Positions 34,936 through 42,737 of a stretch of DNA of 64,000 nucleotides are shown in pieces. A program made the translations under genes and the position numbers. The stretch lies in contig NZ_CACVBO010000001.1 in the NCBI RefSeq assembly GCF_902728235.1, positions 2,752,001 through 2,816,000 on the forward strand, written 5' to 3'. Below the pieces are notes generated by a model, which had not been told where the DNA came from, made no database searches, and worked only from the letters and a program-made list of their open reading frames with translations. The DNA comes from Lentimonas sp. CC4. GTDB lineage: Bacteria > Verrucomicrobiota > Verrucomicrobiia > Opitutales > Coraliomargaritaceae. Numbering within the stretch: position 1 is the stretch's first letter; every line of letters begins with the position of its first letter.

Positions 34936-36330
34936 TCACTTGCGGTTTTTAAACCACTTGCGGAATTCGCCACCTTGGAACTTCGGCAGCTTTCGAGTGG
35001 TTTGCCATGACTTGGCTGACGGGTGTGGCACCATTTCTGTGGGGATGTAGTTCATCGTGTGTCCCATCGAAAGTGCGGTTTTCCACATCGCAGGTTGCGA
35101 GCAAAGTGTTGCCCACATGCCGAGCTTCGGCGTGCCTTTCATTGCGCCCTTGATGCCTTCGCGCTTCGCTTTGTCGCGTAGGCGTAAGAGTAAGTCTGGA
35201 ATCGGGATATTGACTGGGCAGACTTCGTTACATGCGCCGCAAAGGCTGGATGCTTTTGGTAGGTCGGCTAGTTCTGGATAGCGATTGCCAGCGAGCAGTG
35301 GGCTGAGCACTGCGCCGACTGGGCCAGGATACACGCTACGGTAAGCGTGGCCACCGGCTTGGCGATAGATTGGGCAGACATTGAGGCAGGCGCCACAACG
35401 GATGCAGCGTAAGATTTCGCGGCATTCGCTGGCGAGCACTTCGGTGCGACGGTTGTCGACGAAGATGACGTGCATTTGTTCAGGGCCGTGCGGTTGACCG
35501 CCTTCTTTTTTCGGGCCGCCGATAAATTGATTATAAACGGTGAGCTGTTGGCCTGTGCCGGAGCGTCCAATCAGATTGATGAATAGACCCAAATCGCGGT
35601 CGGTAGGCACGAGTTTTTCGATACCGATCACTGCGATGTGGATTTTGTTGGCCGCCATGCAGAAGCGAGAGTTTCCCTCATTGGTGACGAGCACCATGCG
35701 GCCAGATTCAGCGGAAACAAAGTTCGCACCAGTCAAACCGACTTCAGCGTCGATATATTTTTGACGCAGGAATTTGCGGGCGCGACGTGTGATGACTTCA
35801 GGGTCGTCGTTGTAGTCGCCTAGACCTTCGCGCTCGAAGCTTTTGGCGATGCCGCGGCGGTTTTTGTGAACGATTGGCGTGACGATGTGTGACGGGTGGT
35901 CGCCATCGATTTGAAGGATGAATTCACCAAGGTCGGTTTCGACTACGGTTTTGCCGTTCTTCTCGAGGTAGTCGAGCATGTGGACTTCTTCGGTCAACAT
36001 ACTCTTCGACTTCACCATCGTCTGTGACTTCGTCTCGTTCATGATGCGTAGCACCGTGGCATTCAGGGCTTCGTCATCGACTGCGAAGTGCACCTGTGCG
36101 CCATTGCGCTTGAAGGAGGCTTCGGCCTGTTCCAAGTATTGGTCAAGGTGCTCGAGTGTGTGCTGCTTAATGTTGCCTGCGGTCTCACGGAGCTTGTCGG
36201 CATCGGGATAGTCGCGTGCGAGTGTGGCGTAGCGTCGTTCAGACTTCATTTTTGCACCCACGAAATTCGCTTCGTGCACTTCGTCTGAAAGGTTGAAGGC
36301 CGCGTTGTCTACTTTTTGAAAACTTTTCAT
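34936..36330 (-). CDS. lutB: LutB/YkgF-type iron-sulfur protein of lactate oxidation
   Basis: A 464-aa LutB: an N-terminal LUD-like region with MLTEEVHMLDYLEKNG and GLTGANFVSAESGRMVLVTNEGN, then two [4Fe-4S] motifs, CIRCGACLNVCPIY and CGACNEVCPV, and a C-terminal DUF3390-like tail. Known role: electron-transferring subunit of the non-flavin L-lactate dehydrogenase complex. Only 3 bp separate it from lutA, so the two are tightly coupled. Confidence 0.95.
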   Translation of the reverse strand: MKSFQKVDNAAFNLSDEVHEANFVGAKMKSERRYATLARDYPDADKLRETAGNIKQHTLEHLDQYLEQAEASFKRNGAQVHFAVDDEALNATVLRIMNETKSQTMVKSKSMLTEEVHMLDYLEKNGKTVVETDLGEFILQIDGDHPSHIVTPIVHKNRRGIAKSFEREGLGDYNDDPEVITRRARKFLRQKYIDAEVGLTGANFVSAESGRMVLVTNEGNSRFCMAANKIHIAVIGIEKLVPTDRDLGLFINLIGRSGTGQQLTVYNQFIGGPKKEGGQPHGPEQMHVIFVDNRRTEVLASECREILRCIRCGACLNVCPIYRQAGGHAYRSVYPGPVGAVLSPLLAGNRYPELADLPKASSLCGACNEVCPVNIPIPDLLLRLRDKAKREGIKGAMKGTPKLGMWATLCSQPAMWKTALSMGHTMNYIPTEMVPHPSAKSWQTTRKLPKFQGGEFRKWFKNRK

Positions 36331-36333
36331 GGC

Positions 36334-37107
36334 TTATAATTTTCCAGCGTTTTTAAGTGAGTCGCGTAGCACTTGTGCGACGTGCATGCGCTTTGTTTTG
36401 TTCCCTTGTTTGTCCATCATGCCGCCGAAGTGCATCATGCAGCCCATGTCGGCTGCCGCGACGACGTCGGGCTTGCAGGCGGTGAGATTTTCGATTTTGA
36501 GTTCACCCATAGCCTTCGAGATGTTGGGGAAGCTGACTGAGAAGGTGCCGCCGAATCCGCAGCATTGTTCTGTTTCGTCAATCGGTTCGAGGTCAAGGCC
36601 TTCGATTGATTCGAGTAGTGTCGTGATCGCCGCGCCGCTATTAGAACCACGTAGGTGGCAACTGCGGTGCACGGTCATTTTTGAGGGGAAAGTGCCGGGC
36701 CATTCAGTAACACCGAGGCCGCTGACGATGAAGTCGAGCAGTTCCCATGTGCGGTTCGCGAGGGCTTGAATGACCGGTAGGTCTGCTTCCTTCTCAAATT
36801 CCAAAGGTGCGCCGTGGAAGAGCATGGCCGCGCAGGAGCCTGATGGCACGATGATCGGCTTCTCGCCTGCAAATACTTTTGCAGTATGACGCACCACTTT
36901 GCGCGAGTTCGCCCAGTCGCCGCCGTTGAATGCGGGCTGACCGCAGCAGGTTTGGCCATCTGGAAGTTCGATATCGCAGCCGAGAAATTCAAGGACTTCA
37001 ACCGTCGCTTGCGCGACGTCGGCATAGAATGCATCGCACAAACAAGTAGTCATCAGTTGGACTGATTTGCCGTTCGGGCGATTAGGTGGTGTGTGTAACA
37101 GGCTCAT
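36334..37107 (-). CDS. lutA: LutA/YkgE-type CCG-domain protein of lactate oxidation
   Basis: A 257-aa heterodisulfide-reductase-like subunit with two CCG domains: first CCGQPAFNGG, second CHLRGSN followed by CCGFGGTFS, typical of LutA/GlpC-like cysteine-rich domains. It is the first of lutABC, 10 bp after rhaB. Presence of lut genes in the same operon as rhamnulokinase and opposite a BMC operon indicates that lactate is an expected product of the pathway. Confidence 0.94.
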   Translation of the reverse strand: MSLLHTPPNRPNGKSVQLMTTCLCDAFYADVAQATVEVLEFLGCDIELPDGQTCCGQPAFNGGDWANSRKVVRHTAKVFAGEKPIIVPSGSCAAMLFHGAPLEFEKEADLPVIQALANRTWELLDFIVSGLGVTEWPGTFPSKMTVHRSCHLRGSNSGAAITTLLESIEGLDLEPIDETEQCCGFGGTFSVSFPNISKAMGELKIENLTACKPDVVAAADMGCMMHFGGMMDKQGNKTKRMHVAQVLRDSLKNAGKL

Positions 37108-37117
37108 AAATAAAATA

Positions 37118-38596
37118 TTATTTGCAGATGGCTTCGAATTTAATCTTTGCTTCGGCCCATGGAACTTGGTCCTCGGGCTCGAATCTTTCGACTAGTGAAG
37201 AATTAAGAATGATTTTGCGTCCTTCGGAAAGGTTTTTGATTTCACCGTTGGCGAGCATTTGCACGAGGATGTTGCCAAGTCCGGTGGCTTCCACTGGGCA
37301 GGCTGCAACATTTACGCCAATTGAATTAGCGGCAAACTGGTTGAGGAGTTTGTCTTGGCAGCCGCCGCCTACGATGTGGAGTGTCTGCGGTTTGTGGTCA
37401 GTGTATTGGATTAACTTTTTCCAGACGGTCGCGTAGCGAAGGGCGAGGCTTTCGTAGATGCAGCGGATAATCTCGCCTTTGGTCTCTGGAATTGGTTGTC
37501 CAGTTTCGTTGCAGAATTGCTGAATCTTTTCTGGCATACGACCCGCTTCGATGAAGCGCTTGTCGTCTGGGTTGATCAGGCTGCGGAAGGGGAGTGCTGA
37601 GGCTGCGAAGCCCGCCATCTTGCTGTAGGGGACATCTTCGCCGCCGGCGCGCCAATAGCGCTTGGTCTCTTGAATGAGCCAGAGTCCGCAGATGTTTTTG
37701 AGGAAACGCACGGTGTTGTTGACGCCGATTTCATTGGTGAAGCCGTCCGCGAGCGATTGCTCGGTGATGACTGGTTCTGGTAGTTCCAGTCCGAGGAGTG
37801 ACCACGTTCCGCTACTGAGGTAGGCGGGGGTTTCGGCTTGGCTTGGCACTGCGGCGACTGCGCTTGCGGTGTCATGCCCAGCAACCGTGATTACTTTCAC
37901 ATTTTTGAGACCGGTCCTTTCGGCGACTTGGTCACGTAGTGGACCGAGCGCGTTGCCCGAGTCGCTGATTTTTTTAAAGAGGCGTTTGGGGAGTCCCAGC
38001 TTTTCGATTAGGTTGAAGTCCCAATCCTTCTTCTTTGGGTTATAAAGCTGTGTGGTGCTGGCAAAGCTGCGTTCCTGTGTCTTCTCGCCTGTCAGCCAAT
38101 AGCCGAGCATGTCAGGAATGAAGAGCATGTCCTCTGCGATCTCGAGTGCAGGGCTTCTGTTCTCAACTTCAGAGAGTAGTTGATAGAGTGAGTTGAAGAA
38201 TAAAAATTCGACGCCAGTCGCTTCGTAGATCTCTTCTCTAGAGGCCTTCTCCAGTGCCTTCTCCATCATGCCGTCGGTGCGGCTGTCGCGGTAGTTGTAG
38301 GGGAGGCCTAGTAGACGGCCATCTTTGTCGAAGAGTCCATAATCGACACCCCATGTGTCGATGCCGATACTGATGACGGAATCGCCATAGGTGTCAGCTG
38401 CGATTCTTAGACCTTCTAGGATATTTTGGTAAAGCAGTGTAATGTTGCAGTGCACTCCGCTAGGTAGCTGAAGTCCAATATTGTCGAAGCGATTGAGTTC
38501 GTGGAGTTCGATGCGATTGCCGTCAAATTCTCCAGCGAGCACGCGGCCACTGCCTGCGCCTAGATCGACGGCGAGATATACTTTATTCTGACTCAT
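37118..38596 (-). CDS. rhaB: Rhamnulokinase (FGGY family)
   Basis: Phosphorylates L-rhamnulose to L-rhamnulose-1-phosphate. The 492-aa FGGY kinase opens with AVDLGAGSGRVLAGEF, the RhaB-type ATPase motif (GASSGR-like), and shows SIGIDTWGVDYGLFD, YRDSRTDGM, GHDTASAVAAVP, SSGTWSLLGLE and HIVGGGCQDKLLNQF. It lies directly after the DeoR regulator. No rhamnose isomerase is in the window, so the pathway's first step must be encoded elsewhere. FGGY specificity is hard to read from sequence; an L-fuculokinase role is less likely but possible. Confidence 0.9.
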   Translation of the reverse strand: MSQNKVYLAVDLGAGSGRVLAGEFDGNRIELHELNRFDNIGLQLPSGVHCNITLLYQNILEGLRIAADTYGDSVISIGIDTWGVDYGLFDKDGRLLGLPYNYRDSRTDGMMEKALEKASREEIYEATGVEFLFFNSLYQLLSEVENRSPALEIAEDMLFIPDMLGYWLTGEKTQERSFASTTQLYNPKKKDWDFNLIEKLGLPKRLFKKISDSGNALGPLRDQVAERTGLKNVKVITVAGHDTASAVAAVPSQAETPAYLSSGTWSLLGLELPEPVITEQSLADGFTNEIGVNNTVRFLKNICGLWLIQETKRYWRAGGEDVPYSKMAGFAASALPFRSLINPDDKRFIEAGRMPEKIQQFCNETGQPIPETKGEIIRCIYESLALRYATVWKKLIQYTDHKPQTLHIVGGGCQDKLLNQFAANSIGVNVAACPVEATGLGNILVQMLANGEIKNLSEGRKIILNSSLVERFEPEDQVPWAEAKIKFEAICK

Positions 38597-38619
38597 GTAT
38601 GGGTAGTTTAGAGTTTGTG

Positions 38620-39381
38620 TTATTCAGCGATCGTCACTTTGCATCCTTGCGCTCTGAGTGCTTCGACGTATTCAGGTGAGGCTTCGCTGTCTGTTATGAT
38701 GTGAGTTAAGTCTGTTAGTTCTGCGAAAAAGTATTCGGAGCAGGTGTTGAATTTGCTCGAATCTACCATGAGCACGACCTCTTGGGCTAGCTGCACGAGG
38801 ATTTCTTTGAATCCGGCTTGTTCTTCAAAGCCTTCGCTTGCACCGCGGTCGTTGTCCAGTCCGATGCAGGAGATGAAGGCGATGTTGATATTGTGGCGCT
38901 GCAGTGTCACGTAGCTGTCACTGCGCGTAAAGGTCTGTGTCTTTGGATGGTAGCGGCCTCCGGTGGAGATGAGCTCTACATTACCCATGTGTGCGATGTG
39001 CTCCATGACAGCAAAGGCGTTGGTCACCACGCGGTAGGGCAAGTCGGGAAGCGCGGACACTAGCTCAAAGGCAGTGGTGCTACTGTCGAAGGCGTAGGTT
39101 CGGCCAGGGGTGATGAGTTGCAGCGCTGCTTTTGCGATCGCTTGCTTGCGGTTGACGTGCTGTGCGCGACGTTCGGCGAACGACTGTAGTAGGGGGCGGC
39201 CGTTTAGACTGCTGGCGCCGCCATGCACCCGTGCGAGCTGATTATTGTCAGAAAGGATCTGTAGGTCGCGGCGAATTGTCTCGTCCGTGCATTGAAATTG
39301 CTCCGCAAGGTCGACGGTGCGGACGGTTCCTTGTTCTTCAAGGAGTTGCAGGATCTGTTGATGGCGTTCTTGTGCAAGCAT
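38620..39381 (-). CDS. DeoR/GlpR-family transcriptional regulator of the sugar/BMC locus
   Basis: A 253-aa repressor: N-terminal winged HTH (VRTVDLAEQFQCTDETIRRDL) and the C-terminal DeoRC sugar-phosphate sensor (TYAFDSSTTAFELV, VVTNAFAVMEHI, ISTGGRY, FISCIGLDNDRGASEGF, VDSSKF). It is divergent from pduL across 117 bp with nested inverted repeats, so it likely controls both the leftward catabolic operon it heads and the rightward BMC operon. The inducer is probably a phosphorylated deoxysugar. Confidence 0.93.
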   Translation of the reverse strand: MLAQERHQQILQLLEEQGTVRTVDLAEQFQCTDETIRRDLQILSDNNQLARVHGGASSLNGRPLLQSFAERRAQHVNRKQAIAKAALQLITPGRTYAFDSSTTAFELVSALPDLPYRVVTNAFAVMEHIAHMGNVELISTGGRYHPKTQTFTRSDSYVTLQRHNINIAFISCIGLDNDRGASEGFEEQAGFKEILVQLAQEVVLMVDSSKFNTCSEYFFAELTDLTHIITDSEASPEYVEALRAQGCKVTIAE

Positions 39382-39432
39382 GACGTGTGTGGAGTGTGTT
39401 TATTTGGGTATTTCTTTGTTTTTGCAAGATAT

Positions 39433-39480
39433 ATGTTGACTTATGTTGGTTTATTTGGAATTTTACGTGAATTCCAACAT
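39433..39480. promoter_or_regulatory. Nested palindromes between the DeoR regulator and the BMC operon
   Basis: Within the divergent promoter gap, ATGTTGG (39443-39449) is mirrored by CCAACAT (39474-39480). GGAATT (39457-39462) is mirrored by AATTCC (39470-39475), so the two inverted repeats are nested and overlap by two bases. In addition ATGTTGACTT / ATGTTGGTTT is a 10-bp direct repeat at 39433-39452. This is a good candidate operator for the DeoR-family protein. No convincing -10 box is identified. Confidence 0.6.
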
Positions 39481-39498
39481 TTCTCCAATAACTTCAAT

Positions 39499-40173
39499 AT
39501 GAGTAATCAACTTTTAAATCGTTCGCAGATCGAACAGATGGTTCGCACCAGTCTACAGCGTAACCCCGTTGCAAGTGGCGCATTGAAGCCTGCTGGCGGT
39601 CCAAATCCTTTGGTTGTTAATATCAGTGCGCGTCACTGTCACCTTTCCCAGGAGTCTGTTGAGGTTCTTTTTGGTAAGGGACATCAATTGACGCCGATGA
39701 AGGATCTTTACATGGATGGCCAGTATGCTGCCAAAGAGTCGGTCACGATGATCGGCCCACGTAGCCGTGTGATCTCTAACTTACGCATTCTCGGTCCTTG
39801 CCGTGATTTCGATCAGGTCGAGCTTGCATATACAGATGCGATCTCTTTGGGCTTTAAAATTCCGGTCCGCAACTCCGGTGACATCGAAGGCACTCCCGGT
39901 TGCATGCTTATGGGGCCTGCTGGTTTCCTTAAGATGGAGAAGGGTGTGATTCGTGCGGCACCGCACGTTCATATGCATCCAGACGATGCCGCATATTATG
40001 GCGTCGAAAATAAATCTTACATGAAGCTCCGCGTTGGCGGCGAAGTAGGTGTCACGTTCGACAACCTCTTTGTTCGTGTGGATCCTTCCTTTAAATTGGA
40101 GGTCCATATTGACACTGACGAAGGCAACGCATGCGGCTTCGGCGATAACACACCTTGCGAGCTGATTAAATAA
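39499..40173 (+). CDS. pduL: PduL-type phosphotransacylase of the microcompartment
   Basis: Converts acyl-CoA (here probably lactyl-CoA) plus phosphate to acyl-phosphate, recycling CoA inside the shell. The 224-aa protein has two PduL domains with metal-binding ISARHCHLS and the second-site APHVHMHPDDAAYYG. The N-terminal amphipathic helix LNRSQIEQMVRTSLQR is separated by a Pro/Gly linker and looks like an encapsulation peptide. The ATG at 39499 is chosen: the extension upstream crosses the promoter palindromes. It is the first gene of the BMC operon. Confidence 0.95.
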   Translation: MSNQLLNRSQIEQMVRTSLQRNPVASGALKPAGGPNPLVVNISARHCHLSQESVEVLFGKGHQLTPMKDLYMDGQYAAKESVTMIGPRSRVISNLRILGPCRDFDQVELAYTDAISLGFKIPVRNSGDIEGTPGCMLMGPAGFLKMEKGVIRAAPHVHMHPDDAAYYGVENKSYMKLRVGGEVGVTFDNLFVRVDPSFKLEVHIDTDEGNACGFGDNTPCELIK

Positions 40174-40217
40174 ACAACTCTCATTTCAACACACATAACC
40201 ACAAACCAAAATATATC

Positions 40218-40487
40218 ATGAGTGAATCCATCGGATTGGTAGAAACAAAAGGGCTCACTGGCTCAATCGAAGCTAGTGACGCTATGGCAAAGGCTGCAGA
40301 TGTTAGCCTTGTAAAACAAATCTCCATTGGCGGCGGCTTTTTGACCGTTCTCGTTAAAGGTGATGTCGGCAGCGTAAAAGCAGCCGTCGAAGCTGGTGCT
40401 GAAGCAGCAAATCGCGCAGGCGAATTAGTTGCATCGCACGTTATCGCACGTCCACACGACGACCTGCTTAAATACTTTCAAGCATAA
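40218..40487 (+). CDS. BMC-H shell protein 1
   Basis: Hexamer-forming single-BMC-domain shell protein, 89 aa. The family core is clear: IGLVETKGLTGSIEASDAMAKAADV, the pore-side segment QISIGGGFLTVLVKGDVGSV, KAAVEAGAEAA and the C-terminal VIARPHDDLLKYF. It follows pduL by 44 bp. Three BMC-H and three BMC-P paralogues in this operon would build facets and vertices; no tandem-domain BMC-T gene is present. Confidence 0.97.
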   Translation: MSESIGLVETKGLTGSIEASDAMAKAADVSLVKQISIGGGFLTVLVKGDVGSVKAAVEAGAEAANRAGELVASHVIARPHDDLLKYFQA

Positions 40488-40508
40488 CCCTAAAGGGAAA
40501 CAAATATT

Positions 40509-40787
40509 ATGGCTAAACAAGCAATAGGAATGATCGAGTGCAAGGGGTTCGTATGCCTCATGGAAGCATCCGATGCCGCACTAAAATCAGCTGACGTTAC
40601 ATTGACTGGCTGGGAAAAAATCGGAAGTGGTCTTGTGACTGCTTTCTTCACTGGTGATGTCGCTGCTGTTAAGGCTGCGGTTGAAGCAGGTGCTGACGCT
40701 GCAGGTTCAATGGGTGAAGTCGTTGCCGTTCAGGTGATTCCTCGTCCACACGACGACCTAGCGAAACTCGGTAGCTGGATCGGATAA
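40509..40787 (+). CDS. BMC-H shell protein 2
   Basis: A second single-BMC-domain shell protein, 92 aa, with IGMIECKGFVCLMEASDAALKSADV, a distinct pore segment (WEKIGSGLVTAFFTGD) and VIPRPHDDLAKLGSW. It differs from paralogue 1 chiefly around the pore loop, where GSGLV replaces GGGFL, so the two hexamers probably conduct different metabolites. It is 21 bp downstream of paralogue 1. Confidence 0.97.
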   Translation: MAKQAIGMIECKGFVCLMEASDAALKSADVTLTGWEKIGSGLVTAFFTGDVAAVKAAVEAGADAAGSMGEVVAVQVIPRPHDDLAKLGSWIG

Positions 40788-40852
40788 TAATCTAAACCAT
40801 CTGAATGTGCCTAGTATTCAAGGCGCTTCTTTCTAATAAATAGCAAAAAATC

Positions 40853-42037
40853 GTGAAGATCCTAATAGCCAACCTCGGTTCAACCTCCTTTAAGTATCGT
40901 CTTTTTGAGATGAGCGATACTCTCGCCACGCTACTGGCAACTGGAGGCTTTGAGCGTGTCACTGAATACACTCCGTGTATCGAGCAAATGCTCGAGACGC
41001 TGGTTGGTGAAGGGCATCTTCAGTCCGGGCAAGATCTGGACGCGGTCGGTTTCAAAACCGTCCTCGGTAAAGATCTCAGTGGTTGTGTGACTGCGGACGA
41101 GCGCGTCCTTGAAGCTCTTGATGGCTTCAAGGAGGTCGCTCCCGCGCACAACCCAGCCTACTCTGAAGGGATTCGCTGCTTCGCTGAAAAGCTTCCCTCT
41201 GTAAAACGTGTCGCTCTGTTTGAGACCGCGTTCTTCCAGTGGGCAGATGAGGCATTCACCACTTACGCTATCCCTCAGGCTTGGCGTGATCTGGGCATCC
41301 GTCGTTACGGCTTCCATGGTGCGAGTCACAAATTCATTGCCGAGCGCTCTGCTGAGATGGTTGGTAACGAGGTCGTGGCCGAGCGTGCGCGTCGTCTCTA
41401 CGTCGATGGCCCTGGTGAATACACAGGTGATCCAGTTCGAGTGATCTCTTGCCACCTCGGTGGAAGCAGTTCCGTTGTGGGCATCAACAATGGTGTCGCG
41501 ATCGGTTCAAGCATGGGCTTTAGCCCGCAAAGCGGCTTGCCGCAGAACAATCGCGTTGGAGATCTCGACTCCATGGCGATCCCTTATGTGAGCAAGATGC
41601 TTGGCCTTTCCGTGGAGGAAGCTGAACGTCAGCTCAACAAGGAGAGTGGCCTGCTAGGTCTCTCAAAAGTGAGTAACGATGCACGCGATATCGACGAAGC
41701 TGCAGCTGCAGGGAATGCCGATGCAAAACTCGCGATGGATGTGCTCATTGACAGTATCCGTCACTGGGCCGGCTCCTTCTTCTTCAAGATGGGCGGTGTC
41801 GAAGTGATCTCATTTACCGCAGGTATGGGAGAAAATGATCCCGCACTGCGTGCCGCAGTCTGCGCTGGCCTCGAAGGTCTAGGCGTGAAAATCGATGCTG
41901 AGCGTAACGCGAAGGTGATTCGCGGTGCAGAAGGCGTCATTAGTTCTGACGACTCCAAGGTTAAGGTAGTCGTCATTCCAGCAAATGAAGAGCTCGTCAT
42001 CGCTCGCGAAGTCGTTCGCAATATCGAGGCAAGCTAA
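40853..42037 (+). CDS. Acetate-kinase-family protein of the BMC operon (likely acyl/lactate kinase)
   Basis: A 394-aa ASKHA kinase related to AckA, GTG start. Retained features are IANLGSTSFKYRLF (Asn7), the IRRYGFHGASHKF motif, SCHLGGSSSVVGINNG, and NNRVGDLD with its Arg. Several AckA active-site motifs differ: GHRVVHGG reads GFKTVLGK (catalytic Arg to Lys68), FDTAFHQ reads FETAFFQ (catalytic Asp to Glu124, and His to Phe128), and HGTSH reads HGASH. It is expected to turn PduL's acyl-phosphate into a carboxylate plus ATP, with a larger substrate than acetyl-phosphate. No encapsulation helix is seen, so it is probably outside the lumen. Confidence 0.85.
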   Translation: MKILIANLGSTSFKYRLFEMSDTLATLLATGGFERVTEYTPCIEQMLETLVGEGHLQSGQDLDAVGFKTVLGKDLSGCVTADERVLEALDGFKEVAPAHNPAYSEGIRCFAEKLPSVKRVALFETAFFQWADEAFTTYAIPQAWRDLGIRRYGFHGASHKFIAERSAEMVGNEVVAERARRLYVDGPGEYTGDPVRVISCHLGGSSSVVGINNGVAIGSSMGFSPQSGLPQNNRVGDLDSMAIPYVSKMLGLSVEEAERQLNKESGLLGLSKVSNDARDIDEAAAAGNADAKLAMDVLIDSIRHWAGSFFFKMGGVEVISFTAGMGENDPALRAAVCAGLEGLGVKIDAERNAKVIRGAEGVISSDDSKVKVVVIPANEELVIAREVVRNIEAS

Positions 42038-42086
42038 CAAATTTCTAAACAAGTAATAATCAATTCAAATCAACCCACATAATATC

Positions 42087-42392
42087 ATGGCAAAACAAGC
42101 AATCGGAATTCTCGAAACTAAGGGCCTTGTCGCTCTTGTCCAAGGCACAGACGCAATGCTCAAATCAGCAAACGTTGAACTTACCGGCCCTATGAAGGGT
42201 GTCGGCAGTGCTCTTGTCAGTGTAGTCGTCACAGGTGATGTTGCTGCAGTCAACGCTGCAATCGAAACTGGTGCAGAAACAGCTGGCCGTTATGGCGAAG
42301 TTGTAAGCGCTCACACAATCGCACGCCCACACGAAGATGTGGAAGTGATCGTTCCTGCTCTTAAGGCTCCTGCTAAACGCGCAGCTAAATAA
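42087..42392 (+). CDS. BMC-H shell protein 3 with basic C-terminal tail
   Basis: A third single-BMC-domain protein, 101 aa: IGILETKGLVALVQGTDAMLKSANV, PMKGVGSALVSVVVTGDV, then TIARPHEDVEVIVPALKAPAKRAAK. The last ten residues form a basic tail that the other two BMC-H proteins lack. Such tails lie on the hexamer face and could bind cargo or cytoplasmic partners. It is 5 bp before the first BMC-P gene. Confidence 0.97.
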   Translation: MAKQAIGILETKGLVALVQGTDAMLKSANVELTGPMKGVGSALVSVVVTGDVAAVNAAIETGAETAGRYGEVVSAHTIARPHEDVEVIVPALKAPAKRAAK

Positions 42393-42397
42393 ATCCG

Positions 42398-42712
42398 ATG
42401 TATCTGGGAACAATCATAGGGTCCGTCGTATCGACGAAGAAGGACGAGAGTATGCGGGGGCGTAAGCTCCTCATGGTTCGTCCGATGTTGGTCGATCCGG
42501 AAGATCCCAGCAAACTCAAGGCCGGTAATAATACGATTATCGCCATTGATACGCTGGGCGCCGGAGAGGGCGAACTCGTGATGTTTGCCCAAGGTAGTTC
42601 TGCCCGTCAGGCCGATGGTCTAAAAGCACTGCCAGTAGATGCCGCCATTGTCGGTCTCGTCGATAATGTAAGTATTCTTGGAAACAAGACTTACGAGGCG
42701 AAGAACGGATAA
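42398..42712 (+). CDS. BMC-P shell vertex protein 1 (EutN/CcmL)
   Basis: Pentamer-forming EutN/CcmL-domain protein, 104 aa: MYLGTIIGSVVSTKKDE, LLMVRPM, IIAIDTLGAGEGELVMFAQGSSARQ, and VDAAIVGLVDNV. It closes the twelve shell vertices. It is the first of three BMC-P paralogues in the locus, placed just before the aldehyde dehydrogenase. Confidence 0.96.
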   Translation: MYLGTIIGSVVSTKKDESMRGRKLLMVRPMLVDPEDPSKLKAGNNTIIAIDTLGAGEGELVMFAQGSSARQADGLKALPVDAAIVGLVDNVSILGNKTYEAKNG

Positions 42713-42737
42713 ACCTAAAGAAGAAAAGGATTTTTAC

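Noticed and set aside
39292-39498. N-terminal extension of PduL
   Set aside because: It overlaps the divergent regulator gene and the promoter palindromes, and would bury the encapsulation helix inside the protein.
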